Assembly (NCBI GenBank): GCA_963747535.1
Contig: CAVVFX010000017.1
Span: 558,001-622,000, forward strand
Direction: 5' to 3'
Length of the DNA: 64,000 nt
Source: CAVVFX01 sp963747535
GTDB taxonomy: Bacteria > Acidobacteriota > Terriglobia > Bryobacterales > Bryobacteraceae
Below, one piece after another: positions 43,593 through 52,217 of the stretch. The notes under the pieces were generated by a model. That model saw only the letters and a program-made list of their open reading frames with translations. It was not told where the DNA came from and searched no databases. The position numbers were made by a program, and so were the translations under genes. Within the stretch, counting starts at the first letter, position 1. Every line of letters begins with the position of its first letter.

Positions 43593-45371
43593 TCAATGCG
43601 AATGCCGGGGCACAGTCTTCCGGAGATCCCGGTATTTCAGCGCGAAATCGAAACACGCGCCGCTTTCCAGTTGGCCCACGTTGGCGCGGTACAATTCCTG
43701 CCATGGTGAGTCGTGCTTCAGCGGCTTCTGCTCGAGCGACTTCCATCGTTCGGCGATCTCGTCGTCACTGATCAGCACGTCGACCCGGCGGTTCTTCAAA
43801 TCGACCTTCACCTGATCGCCGTTGCGAAGAATCGCCAGATTGCCTCCCGCGGCTGACTCTGGTGAGGCGTTGAGGATCGAGGGCGTATCGGACGTGCCGC
43901 TCTGCCGCCCGTCACCCATACAGGGCAACATCCGGACGCCGCTCTTGACCAGGTAATCGGGCGGCGTCATGTTGACCACCTCAGCCGAGCCGGGATACGC
44001 AATCGGACCTGCGCCACGCACTACCAGCATGCACTTGTCGTCCACGTTCAGTGCGGGATCGTTGATGCGGCGGCGGTAGTCTTCGGGGCCGTCGAAGACA
44101 ATGACCCGCGCCGTGAAGCAATCTTCCGAACCCGGCGCGGAAAGATACCGTCGCCGGAAGTCCGGACTGATCACCGAGGTTTTGACCAGGGCCGAGTGGA
44201 AGAGATTGCCGGTGACGACCAGGAAGCCGGCATTCTCTTTCAGCGGCTGTGAGTAGGGCCGGATGACGTTGCTGTCCTGCGATCGGATGTCGCGATAGTT
44301 TTCGCCGACGGTCTTGCCGGTCACCGTAATCGCCTCGTTGTGCAGCTTTCCAGCCTGCATCAGTTCGCCAATGACGGCCGCCGTACCTCCCGCGAGGTGG
44401 AAGCCCTCACCCAAAAATTCTCCCGCGGGCTGGACGTTGGCGAGCAATGGGATTTCGTGGCCGACGGTCTCCCAATCCTCGACGTCAAGCGGCACTCCCA
44501 GATGGCGCGCGATCGCAATGAGATGCGGAGGACAGTTGGTGGAACCGCCGATCGCGGAGTTCACCACGATGGCATTCTCAAAGGCTTCGCGGGTGAGGAT
44601 GCGCGAGGGTGTCAGGTCTTCATGAACCATGTCGACGATGCGGCGGCCGGTCAGATAAGCGAATTTGGCGCGCTCACCATAGGGCGCGGGAATGGATGCG
44701 CTGCCGGGTAGCGACATGCCGAGCGCTTCGGTCAGCGAGTTCATGGAGAGCGCCGTGCCCATGGTGTTGCAGTGTCCCGCGCTGGGGACTGACGCAAGCG
44801 TGCGGTCGATCAGCTCATCGGCGTCGATTTTCTCTTCGGCGAACAGGCGGCGCGCTTCCCACAGGGCCATGCCCGAGCCCGCCAGTTTCCCCTTGTAGTA
44901 GCTGTTGATCATGGGGCCGCCATTAAGCGCGATGGCCGGCAGGTTCACGGTCGCAGCGGCCATCAGACAGGCGGGCGTGGTCTTGTCGCACCCGGTCAGC
45001 AGCACGACGCCGTCGAGCGGATAACCGCAGAGAACTTCCACGATCCCGAGATACGCGAGATTGCGATCGAGCGCCGCGGTTGGCCGGCGGCAGCTCTCCT
45101 GGATAGGATGCACCGGGAATTCGAACGGCACTCCGCCGGCATCGCGAATCCCTGCTTTCACGCGTTCGACCAGTGTCATATGGATGCGATTGCACGGCGT
45201 GAGATCGCCTCCGGTCTGGGCGATGCCGATGATCGGGCGTCCCGCCTGAATTTCCTGGCGAGTAATGCCGTAGTTGGGAAACCGCTCCAGATACACGGCC
45301 GTTTCGCCCGGCTCCGTCATGTCGTTAAACCAAATTTCGCTACGCAGTGATTTCCGATTCGGGTTATCCAT
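43593..45371 (-). CDS. IlvD/Edd-family dehydratase (pentonate type)
   Basis: 592 residues from ATG 45371; an upstream extension to 45827 only shadows the divergent permease gene. The three Cys sites of the iron-sulfur cluster are present: 'GGDLTPCNRIH', 'LLTGCDKTTPA' and 'SAGHCNTMGTALSMNSLTEA'. 'VVNSAIGGSTNCPPHLIAIA' and 'MGDGRQSGTSDTPSILNASP' are closer to sugar-acid (L-arabinonate, D-xylonate) dehydratases than to biosynthetic IlvD, whose corresponding block reads differently. It would dehydrate a sugar acid to a 2-keto-3-deoxy acid in the cytoplasm. No pentose genes are adjacent, so the substrate is unproven. Confidence 0.85.
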   Translation of the reverse strand: MDNPNRKSLRSEIWFNDMTEPGETAVYLERFPNYGITRQEIQAGRPIIGIAQTGGDLTPCNRIHMTLVERVKAGIRDAGGVPFEFPVHPIQESCRRPTAALDRNLAYLGIVEVLCGYPLDGVVLLTGCDKTTPACLMAAATVNLPAIALNGGPMINSYYKGKLAGSGMALWEARRLFAEEKIDADELIDRTLASVPSAGHCNTMGTALSMNSLTEALGMSLPGSASIPAPYGERAKFAYLTGRRIVDMVHEDLTPSRILTREAFENAIVVNSAIGGSTNCPPHLIAIARHLGVPLDVEDWETVGHEIPLLANVQPAGEFLGEGFHLAGGTAAVIGELMQAGKLHNEAITVTGKTVGENYRDIRSQDSNVIRPYSQPLKENAGFLVVTGNLFHSALVKTSVISPDFRRRYLSAPGSEDCFTARVIVFDGPEDYRRRINDPALNVDDKCMLVVRGAGPIAYPGSAEVVNMTPPDYLVKSGVRMLPCMGDGRQSGTSDTPSILNASPESAAGGNLAILRNGDQVKVDLKNRRVDVLISDDEIAERWKSLEQKPLKHDSPWQELYRANVGQLESGACFDFALKYRDLRKTVPRHSH

Positions 45372-45428
45372 GGGTGACTTCCTATGGTATCGCCGTCGCC
45401 GGCAGGACGTAGTTGCTATATTCGACAA

Positions 45429-47843
45429 ATGAATCTCGGGGTTGCGGCGCGGCAACGAATTCGGGACTGGCGGACATCCCTCGCGTTCGTGACTGTGATC
45501 GCCGTAGCCGTGACCGTGGGCGGAACGTGGCTCGCAATTGCCTACCCGTTGCTCAAGGGAGCCTTGCCGTTTCCCCAGGCCGAACGGCTTGTGGCTGTCG
45601 AATCCCTGAAACCCGGTGGAGAGCGAGGCGGTTTGAGCTGGATGGACGTAGAGGACCTGCGCGCCGGTTCCGTCGAGTCCATCGCCGGCTTTCTGCCGCG
45701 CACCTGGGGACTGCAAATCGAGAGCCATGGCCATGTCGAGGTAGTGCTTTCTCAGCAGGTCACCGGCGAGTTCTTCAAAACCCTCGGGGTCGACGTGGCT
45801 CTTGGCGCAGCACTCAATCCGGAACATGAGCGCGTCGGAAATCAGAACTGGGTCTGGTTTTCACATGCGGCATGGCTGCGTTTTTTGGGCGGAGAAGCGA
45901 GCCCCCCAAACCCGTATGTCTGGCTCAACGCCGTTCCCTACCGCGTGGCAGGAGTGCTTCCTAAATCCTTCAATTTCCCGCATCAGGGAGAAAGTCCGGA
46001 TATCTATATCCCGCTGAGTCGCGCCGACTATTGGAATTCCCGGGGCGGCGGAGGACTCGGCGCAATCGCGCGGCTCAAGCCGGGCGTCCGAATCGAGCGC
46101 TTCCAATCCGAGCTGGCGGTGCGGACGGCCGCACTGGCATCGCAGTTTCCCTCGACGAACCGTAACGTCCGCTTCGCGGCTACCAGAGTTACCTCGTTTC
46201 TGCTCGGAGACCGGTTACTGATCTTGCGCTGGCTGATGACCGCGGTGTTGCTCCTGTTACTTGTCGCCATGGCGAATGCGAGCGGAATCTGGCTGGCGCA
46301 ATGGCTGCGGCAACAACGCAGGATCGCGATTCAGCTCTGCCTCGGCGCTTCGCAATGGCGGGTACTGAAGGAGCAGGCCGCGCAGGTACTGCTGCTCGGC
46401 GGCGCGGCTTCCGCCATGGGCCTGCTGGGTGTCGTGGCGCTCTTAAGCGCCTTCCGCGCGTCCTCGCTCTTCGACCCGGAACTCGCGCGATTCGAACTCT
46501 GGCAAAAGGCGAGCCTCGACGCGCCTGCTGCGGTTTTGCTGGTCGTCTTTACGCTCATTACCAGTCTGATCAGTGGATTGCTGCCGCTGTTGACCGTTTA
46601 CGGAGGAGCCACACGACAGTCGCTAGCGGGTGGCCGCACTGCGACGGGCCGCTCATCGAGGCGCTTGCGCGTCGTCCTGGCGGCCGCCCAGTTGACGATT
46701 ACCGGTACGCTTGCTTACACCGGAATCATGCTGGGCCGCAACGTCCAGACCCTGCTCCTGGCAAACCGGGGCTTCCGGACAGAACAGGTCCTCGTGTCGG
46801 GCATCGGCATTTCAGAAGCAAAATACAATACCGACGAGAAGATGATCCGGTTTCATCAACAGGCCATCGCGGAACTCAAGCGCGTGCCCGGCGTGTCCGA
46901 CGCGGCAGGTGGTGTCTCCCTGCCGGTGAGCCGGGGCCAGACCCGCTTTCTGATTGATGGGGAAAGTGCGCCGCGGGACAAGCAGCGCATGGCTCGAATT
47001 GGAGCCGCCAGTCAGGAACTGCTGCCCTTGCTGGGTATTCCTTGCGTCCACGGCCGCCTGTTCGCAGCGACCGACCGCTGGAATTCGCCGAAGGTAGCCG
47101 TAGTGAACCAGGCGTTCGTCGATCGCTACCTATCAGGGGATCCCGATCCTTTGCGGCACCGCCTGCGCATTTCCTTTTACAACGGCTTCGCCGCCCGGCC
47201 CTACGCGGAGCATCAGATAGTAGGTGTGATCGGTAACACCTTGAATCGCGATCTCGCGATTGAGACCGAACCGCAGATCGTGATCAGCTCGGACCAGATG
47301 GCGTTCGAAGGTTTCCAATACTTCCTTCGATCCAGCCTGCCTGCCGCTGCGCTGAAGAAAGAAGTGCAGGAGGCGATCTGGCGGGTCGATCCGGAAGTAC
47401 AACGAGTCAACCTGCGCCCCTTGGTGGATCAGGTGGAGAGATCGTTGGTGAGCCGGAGGCTCTTAGTTTGGCTGCTGAATGTTTTTGGCGGCATCGCGAT
47501 TCTTGTCGTCGTGTTCGGCCTGGCGTCCACTCTGTCCGCGACGTTTCTCGAGATGACCCGCGAACTGGGTATCCGCTCGGCTCTCGGTGCGTCACAGTTT
47601 TCCCTGGCGTTTGAGTCGGTTCGGTGGGCGGCGCTGGCAATCTTGGTCAGTGAGCTTGTGACCGCGCCGGTGTCGATCGTCCTGGGGCGCCTGATTATTT
47701 TGGATCGTTCCCCGGTTGGCTGGGATGGTGCCAGTTGGATGGGTGCTTCAGCCGTCCTGGGATTGATTGGGATGGCGGCGGCATTTGCGCCGGCTCGGAA
47801 TGCCGCGTCCATTGATCCGGCAGTCACGTTGCGCTGCGAGTAG
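45429..47843 (+). CDS. MacB/FtsX-type orphan ABC permease (ADOP family)
   Basis: 804 residues from ATG 45429. Architecture of the acidobacterial duplicated orphan permeases: helix near residue 18-40 ('LAFVTVIAVAVTVGG'), a large MacB-like periplasmic domain ('ERLVAVESLKPGG', 'GEFFKTLGVDVALGAAL', 'VWFSHAAWLRFLGGE', 'VAGVLPKSFNFP'), three helices with 'LCLGASQWRVLKEQAAQVLL', then a second copy of periplasmic domain and helices ('ELGIRSALGASQFSLAF'). The N-terminal PadR-like or ATPase partners are absent nearby. Its role (efflux or signal-coupled transport) is unknown. Divergent from the dehydratase with a 57-bp gap. Confidence 0.88.
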   Translation: MNLGVAARQRIRDWRTSLAFVTVIAVAVTVGGTWLAIAYPLLKGALPFPQAERLVAVESLKPGGERGGLSWMDVEDLRAGSVESIAGFLPRTWGLQIESHGHVEVVLSQQVTGEFFKTLGVDVALGAALNPEHERVGNQNWVWFSHAAWLRFLGGEASPPNPYVWLNAVPYRVAGVLPKSFNFPHQGESPDIYIPLSRADYWNSRGGGGLGAIARLKPGVRIERFQSELAVRTAALASQFPSTNRNVRFAATRVTSFLLGDRLLILRWLMTAVLLLLLVAMANASGIWLAQWLRQQRRIAIQLCLGASQWRVLKEQAAQVLLLGGAASAMGLLGVVALLSAFRASSLFDPELARFELWQKASLDAPAAVLLVVFTLITSLISGLLPLLTVYGGATRQSLAGGRTATGRSSRRLRVVLAAAQLTITGTLAYTGIMLGRNVQTLLLANRGFRTEQVLVSGIGISEAKYNTDEKMIRFHQQAIAELKRVPGVSDAAGGVSLPVSRGQTRFLIDGESAPRDKQRMARIGAASQELLPLLGIPCVHGRLFAATDRWNSPKVAVVNQAFVDRYLSGDPDPLRHRLRISFYNGFAARPYAEHQIVGVIGNTLNRDLAIETEPQIVISSDQMAFEGFQYFLRSSLPAAALKKEVQEAIWRVDPEVQRVNLRPLVDQVERSLVSRRLLVWLLNVFGGIAILVVVFGLASTLSATFLEMTRELGIRSALGASQFSLAFESVRWAALAILVSELVTAPVSIVLGRLIILDRSPVGWDGASWMGASAVLGLIGMAAAFAPARNAASIDPAVTLRCE

Positions 47844-48054
47844 TTCTAGCTTAGCTAATACTAAGTTGCGAAAGCTCGCGCAACCACTCGGTGGGTTTCA
47901 CTGTGAGAATACGAGGGCATTTACGAAAAGGTGTACTAGACTAGCCTAGTGTATCCACGAAATAACTGGACAATAGGATTCGTGTGCATCCGTGTCCATC
48001 CGTGGCCTGAGCAACATTTTTTCTGAGATTTTCACCCCACCTTGCGCCACTCGG
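47844..48054. other. Intergenic DNA with repeat arms upstream of a GxxExxY remnant
   Basis: TTCTAGCTTAGCTAATACTA at 47846-47865 resembles the leader of repeat family 1 at 37787. From 47978 begins a perfect 25-bp inverted repeat described separately. No gene seen. Confidence 0.5.
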
Positions 48055-48076
48055 ATGGACACGGATGCACACGAAT
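47978..48076. repeat. Perfect 25-bp inverted repeat
   Basis: ATTCGTGTGCATCCGTGTCC then ATCCG (47978-48002) is the exact reverse complement of 48052-48076, with a 49-nt loop. The right arm encodes the N-terminus (MDTDAHEW) of the GxxExxY remnant. Confidence 0.85.
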
Positions 48077-48294
48077 GGGAATCAGATCTGACAGAGGTCG
48101 TGATTGGCGCTGCCTTCGAGGTGGCCAACGTGATCGGCGCTGGTTTCCTGGAGAAGGTCTACGAACGAGCTCTGATCCATGAGCTTGCTCGACGGGGTGT
48201 CTGCGCCAAGGCTCAGGTTTCATTCCCTATCTCTTACAAAGAGAAGTACCTCGGCGAGTATGCGGCCGATCTAGTGGTCGGCGAAATAGTCTAG
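48055..48294 (+). pseudogene. C-terminally truncated GxxExxY protein
   Basis: 79 residues beginning MDTDAHEWESDLTEVVIGAA. 'FEVANVIGAGFLEKVYERAL' carries the name-giving G-x-x-E-x-x-Y motif and 'SFPISYKEKYLGEYAADLVV' the first part of the PDDEXK_3 nuclease-like core. The family is about 125 residues and continues with D-x-V-I-V-E-L-K; here the frame stops at GEIV, just before the catalytic E-x-K, in a TAGTCTAGTCTAGG stretch. The protein has therefore lost its putative active site. GxxExxY proteins are of unknown function and are often mobile. Confidence 0.75.
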
Positions 48295-48409
48295 TCTAGG
48301 TTTTCGCGAGATTAAGCGTCGTCTCGAGTTTGCACGCCAACCGCTCCCTCACGGTCACGGCTCAGTAGGATGAGTGTTAGCGATTCCCAAAATACTTGTG
48401 ACGCTCTGT
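48295..48409. other. Intergenic DNA with a dispersed repeat core
   Basis: Contains AACCGCTCCCTCACGGTCAC then GGCTCAGTAGG at 48339-48369, a family-1 core, just downstream of the gatB-bcp gene stop. No gene seen. Confidence 0.6.
48339..48369 (+). repeat. Dispersed repeat core (family 1, CCCT-ACGGTC variant)
   Basis: AACCGCTCCCTCACGGTCAC then GGCTCAGTAGG; same type as 26948 and 37822. Confidence 0.65.
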
Positions 48410-50359
48410 TTAGAGAGCTTCCAGGATTTGGCCGGCGTGGCCTTCGGGCTTCACTTTGTTATAGATTTTCTCAATCTTGCCGTCGGGTCCGATAAGAAAG
48501 GTGGTGCGGACGACCCCCATGACCTTTTTTCCGTACATATTCTTCTCTTTGACCACGCCGTAGGCTTCGGCGACTTTGCGGTCGGCATCCGCCAGAAGAA
48601 TAAACGGCAGACCAAACTTGGTCTTGAATTTGGCCTGGGCCTTGACCGTGTCGGGAGAGATGCCGACGATCAGCGCGCCCTTCTTCGTGATCTTCTTCGA
48701 GGAGTCGCGGAATTCGCAGGCTTCTATCGTGCAGCCCGGTGTATCCGCCCGCGGATAGAAATAAAGTATGATGCGCTCGCCTTTGTGGGCGGCCAGATCA
48801 AATATCTCGCCGGTGTCAGTCTCGAGTTTGATGGCGGGCGCCTGATCGCCTTCTTTGAGAGCTTCGTCTTCCATAGTCGCGTACCCTAGTTTCTTCTTGA
48901 GAAGTTCGTTGACGGCTCCGGGATTCGCCTGGCCTCGGGATGCCTTCATCACCTGCCCAACCAAAAACCCGATCACCGAGGATTTACCACCACGGTACTG
49001 TTCGACCTGCTTGGGATTCGACGCCAGCACCTGATCAATGATGGTATCGAGTGCGCCGGTATCGCTGATCTGCCGTAATCCCTCGCGATCCATGATGACC
49101 GCCGGGGCTTCTCCAGTTTCAAACATTTTCGGAAAAATATCTTTGGCCAGTTTGCCGGAGAGTTCTCCTTTATTGATGAGCACGACGAGTTCGCCAAGGT
49201 GAGCCGCGCTGACCGGTGAATCGCAGATCTCCTTTCCCGCGGCGTTCAGTGCGCCGGTGAGATCGCCCATGACCCAGTTGGCCGCGGTCTTGGGATCTCC
49301 GGAGACTCGCGCCACTTCTTCGTAATAGTCGGAAATGGGACGAGTGACCGTCAGCACCTGTGCGTCGTACTCACGCAGACCGTAAACTCCGACGAAACGA
49401 GCCCGTTTCTGAGCCGGCAACTCGGGCATGTCGGATTTGACCGCGTTGAGCCAGGCCTCGCTGACGCGAAGGGGGACCAGATCAGGTTCAGGGAAGTAGC
49501 GATAATCGTGCGCCTGCTCTTTGCTGCGCATGCCGACGGTCTCTCCGGTTTCGACATTATAGAGCCGGGTCTCCTGGTAAATGTTACCGCCGGCTTCGAG
49601 AACGGCGACCTGGCGCGCAATCTCGTAGTCCATCGCCATTTTGGCGAAGCGGAACGAATTCAGGTTCTTCACTTCGACCTTGGTGCCGAACTTCCCGGCG
49701 CCGCGCAACCGGACCGAGACGTTGGCGTCGCAGCGAAGATGACCTTTCTCCATATCGCAGGTAGAAACTTCGACGAATTGGAGCACCTGCTTCAACTCGG
49801 TCAGATACGCGTGGGCTTCCTCCGAGGATCGCATGTCCGGCTCGCTGACGATTTCGATCAACGGCGTGCCGCAGCGATTCAGGTCGACATAGGAATAACG
49901 GTCGGAGTCGCGAAAACCGTCGTGGATGCTCTTGCCGGCATCGTCTTCCATGTGAACGCGCGTGATGCCGAGCCGTTTATGCGTGCCGTCCACTTGGATG
50001 TCGACATAGCCATGCTCGGCCAGAGGTTCGTCGTATTGAGAGATCTGGTAACCCTTGGGCAGGTCCGGGTAGAAATAATTCTTGCGGGCGAATCGCGACA
50101 TCGGACGAATCGTGCAGTTCAGCGCAAGGGCCGCTTTGATGGCTAACTCCACCGCGTCCCTGGAAAGGACCGGGAGTGCACCGGGCAGTCCGAGACATAC
50201 GGGACACACGTTGGTATTGGGCGGCGCGCCGAAACTGGTGGGACAGCTACAGAAGATCTTGGTCCGGGTGCCGAGTTGAACGTGGACTTCCAGGCCGATG
50301 ACGGGTTCGTATTTCGCGAGCAACTCGGGTGAGGCGAGTTCCATGAAGGAGGACACCAT
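48410..50359 (-). CDS. gatB: GatB-Bcp fusion: amidotransferase subunit B plus peroxiredoxin
   Basis: 649 residues from ATG 50359 (alternatives 50344 and 50416). Residues 1-495 are complete GatB, the subunit that activates and hands over the mischarged Asn/Gln tRNA: 'YEPVIGLEVHVQLGTRTKIF', 'PNTNVCPVCLGLPGALPVL', 'YFYPDLPKGYQISQYDEPL', 'RCDANVSVRLRGAGKFGTK', 'VEVKNLNSFRF', and the C-terminal YqeY-like tail ending 'VNELLKKKLG'. Without a stop, Y-A-T-MEDEALKEGDQAPAIKL follows: a full 154-residue Bcp-type peroxiredoxin with peroxidatic Cys48 and resolving Cys53 in 'ADTPGCTIEACEFRD'. The Bcp ATG (48872-48874) has no clear ribosome site, so one fused chain is likely. gatA and gatC are not in this window. 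Confidence 0.88.
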   Translation of the reverse strand: MVSSFMELASPELLAKYEPVIGLEVHVQLGTRTKIFCSCPTSFGAPPNTNVCPVCLGLPGALPVLSRDAVELAIKAALALNCTIRPMSRFARKNYFYPDLPKGYQISQYDEPLAEHGYVDIQVDGTHKRLGITRVHMEDDAGKSIHDGFRDSDRYSYVDLNRCGTPLIEIVSEPDMRSSEEAHAYLTELKQVLQFVEVSTCDMEKGHLRCDANVSVRLRGAGKFGTKVEVKNLNSFRFAKMAMDYEIARQVAVLEAGGNIYQETRLYNVETGETVGMRSKEQAHDYRYFPEPDLVPLRVSEAWLNAVKSDMPELPAQKRARFVGVYGLREYDAQVLTVTRPISDYYEEVARVSGDPKTAANWVMGDLTGALNAAGKEICDSPVSAAHLGELVVLINKGELSGKLAKDIFPKMFETGEAPAVIMDREGLRQISDTGALDTIIDQVLASNPKQVEQYRGGKSSVIGFLVGQVMKASRGQANPGAVNELLKKKLGYATMEDEALKEGDQAPAIKLETDTGEIFDLAAHKGERIILYFYPRADTPGCTIEACEFRDSSKKITKKGALIVGISPDTVKAQAKFKTKFGLPFILLADADRKVAEAYGVVKEKNMYGKKVMGVVRTTFLIGPDGKIEKIYNKVKPEGHAGQILEAL

Positions 50360-50473
50360 AAATAAATAGTACAAGGGTCCAGGCAGAGGGCATGAAGGCA
50401 GAGTGCGGTCCTGCACGCTGGCGCAGGACAGTTGGCTGAGTGATTGCAGTAACCCCTGCCGGAGAGAAGAAAA

Positions 50474-50629
50474 ATGCTTGGAACGATTTTATTGATCATT
50501 TTGGTGCTGGCTCTTATCGGATCGCTGCCGGCCTGGCCATACAGCGGCGGTTGGGGATATTATCCCAGCGGGGGTATTGGGTTGATCGTAGTGATCCTGT
50601 TGGTCCTGTTGCTGACAGGCCGGTTGTAA
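50474..50629 (+). CDS. DUF3309 small membrane protein
   Basis: 51 residues starting MLGTILLIILVLALIGSLPA, then 'WPYSGGWGYYPSGGIGL' and a second hydrophobic helix ending 'LLLTGRL'. This matches DUF3309, a family of about 50 residues with two membrane helices and a central W-P-x-S-x-x-W-G-Y motif. GGAGAG lies about 8 nt upstream. Function unknown. It is divergent from gatB-bcp. Confidence 0.85.
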   Translation: MLGTILLIILVLALIGSLPAWPYSGGWGYYPSGGIGLIVVILLVLLLTGRL

Positions 50630-50698
50630 ACCAAATTGGATCTTGCGGTCCGGCGGCTCGATTCCCATACTGGAAGTTACAACCCGGGGGAAACTTGT

Positions 50699-51004
50699 TT
50701 GGCTGAGACCGCGAGCCGGATGGCTCTGGAAAATGCTCTTTTCGACTACGTTCCTCGGGATCGGGAAACATTTGCGAGAGCTTTTTTATCGGGTCTTTCG
50801 GCCGATGAGTTAGTTTTCGTAGCCGAATTTCTCGGCTCATGCATCCTCATTACTTCAGGGGTACGGGTGGATACCTGGGATGCCGTCCGCAATCGGGCTG
50901 GTGCTTTCTGCCGGGGTCGACAGTACCAGGAAGATAGCGATCACAAGTACATGCTATTGGGCGAATTCGCGGCCTGCTGCGGGTTTGCGATCAGGTATCG
51001 ATGA
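50699..51004 (+). CDS. Small protein of unknown function
   Basis: 101 residues from TTG 50699, which has GGGGG at 50686-50690; an ATG at 50720 is the alternative. The sequence 'MALENALFDYVPRDRETFAR', 'AFLSGLSADELVFVAEFLGS', 'WDAVRNRAGAF' and 'DHKYMLLGEFAACCGFAIRY' is mostly helical and soluble, with 4 Cys. I do not recognise a family. A dispersed repeat begins 7 bp after the stop. Confidence 0.6.
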   Translation: MAETASRMALENALFDYVPRDRETFARAFLSGLSADELVFVAEFLGSCILITSGVRVDTWDAVRNRAGAFCRGRQYQEDSDHKYMLLGEFAACCGFAIRYR

Positions 51005-51010
51005 GGAAGT

Positions 51011-51070
51011 CGTTGCTGAGCCGCGCGTAAGCAAGCGGTTTCCGTCCGCAATTTTTGCAAGTAGGTACTA
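51011..51070. repeat. Extended dispersed repeat (family 1) overlapping a stop codon
   Basis: CGTTGCTGAGCCGCGCGTAA to TTTTTGCAAGTAGGTACTA. Nearly the same as 36833-36899, and again its end supplies the TAG stop of the adjacent minus-strand gene. Confidence 0.75.
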
Positions 51071-52030
51071 GGGCTGTGCGTCCTCAAAGGCGGCGATGTT
51101 TTTGCGGATTTGCTGCGCTGCGGGTGAGTCCGGAAAGCGGCTGACAAAGTCTTTCAGTTCGCGGAGTGTCGACGACTTGTCTCCGCGACGTGCGTAGATT
51201 TGGGCGAGCGTGAGCTGGGGATGCGAGAAATGCGAAGGATCCAAACGCTCCGCGGCTGCGAGATATTGCTCTGCCGGGTCGAGTTGACCCAGCTGAAAAT
51301 AGTTCATCCCGAGTTGTGAGTTCGCGAGGGCGTCATTGGGGTGGGCTTGCGCTACAAAGCGGTTGTAATCCAACGCTTCGGTGGGTTTGCCTAGATTCAA
51401 CAGAACGCCACCGAGGTTCAGAGCCGGGGTCCAGTCGCCTGGGGCGGTTTCGAGAGCCTTGCGGAAATATTGTTCCGCTTGGGAGTAGTCGTGGGTCTGG
51501 TAGGCAATCACTCCAAGACTGTTCCATGCCTCAGTGTACTTGGGGGCGATCTGAACAGCTTCCTTCAGGTGGGCGATCGCACGTTCGGAATCCCTCCGCG
51601 CGAGGTCTTTCTGCGATTCCAGGTATTTCTGGCGTGCGCTCTCAGGAATGGACAACTCCGTTACCGAGACCGTTGATCTCCGGCGCCCGCGATCTACGGA
51701 AGAGACCGGCGGCGGAAAGGGAATGGTGATTCGGACAATTCCTTTCGAATCGGCGAAGCTGCTGGTGATAACGGCGGTACGCCGCGCTTCGCCATGATGT
51801 CGGATGAAGGCGCTCACAATGTAGGTACCGGGTTGAAGCGCGCGAAAGCGGAAGTGGCCGTGGGAGTTGGATGTGGTGAAGGCTTCGAAGGGCGAGTCTG
51901 TGCCGTAGATGCGGACATGGACCGGAGCGGCCGTGTCCTCTATCTGTCCGTCGAGCTCGAGTTGGCCCGTGGCGGCGTGGAGCACCATTGCCGCTAGAGG
52001 TACAGACAAGAGTTGGCGTATTGCCGGCAT
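51068..52030 (-). CDS. Secreted TPR protein with carboxypeptidase-regulatory-like domain
   Basis: 320 residues from ATG 52030, which starts a signal peptide (MPAIRQLLSVPLAAMVLHAA); the longer open frame upstream overlaps the divergent gene. Residues 25-110 form a small Ig-like regulatory domain ('VHVRIYGTDSPFEAFTTSNS', 'FRALQPGTYIVSAFI'), like the N-terminus of the Oar-like receptors. Residues 150-310 hold about four TPRs ('YTEAWNSLGVIAYQTHDYSQ', 'ALANSQLGMNYFQLGQLDPA', 'PQLTLAQIYARRGDKSSTL'). Likely periplasmic scaffold. Its stop lies in a dispersed repeat. Divergent from the TPR-porin gene, with which it may share control. Confidence 0.8.
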   Translation of the reverse strand: MPAIRQLLSVPLAAMVLHAATGQLELDGQIEDTAAPVHVRIYGTDSPFEAFTTSNSHGHFRFRALQPGTYIVSAFIRHHGEARRTAVITSSFADSKGIVRITIPFPPPVSSVDRGRRRSTVSVTELSIPESARQKYLESQKDLARRDSERAIAHLKEAVQIAPKYTEAWNSLGVIAYQTHDYSQAEQYFRKALETAPGDWTPALNLGGVLLNLGKPTEALDYNRFVAQAHPNDALANSQLGMNYFQLGQLDPAEQYLAAAERLDPSHFSHPQLTLAQIYARRGDKSSTLRELKDFVSRFPDSPAAQQIRKNIAAFEDAQP

Positions 52031-52217
52031 GCTTCCCGACTTGATCCTAGCGCAGTCGGGATCAGGGTTGGGGCTGTCGGGAGGCGCCGAGACGAATCCC
52101 GGCGCTGCAGACAAGTGTCTGCGCCACGTCTGCGAGTCCAGGCGGATACCTCGTACTAAAGCTGAGAGAATTTTAGAGAATTTTACGAAGCGACCCGCAC
52201 TATATGTCCGGGCTAAT

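Noticed and set aside
45372..45827. N-terminal extension of the IlvD/Edd-type gene
   Set aside because: It overlaps the divergent permease gene; family members begin near MDNPNRKSLRSEIWFND.
51909..52217. Upstream extension of the TPR-porin gene
   Set aside because: The extension covers the divergent TPR gene and lacks a leader; a signal peptide begins at 52218.
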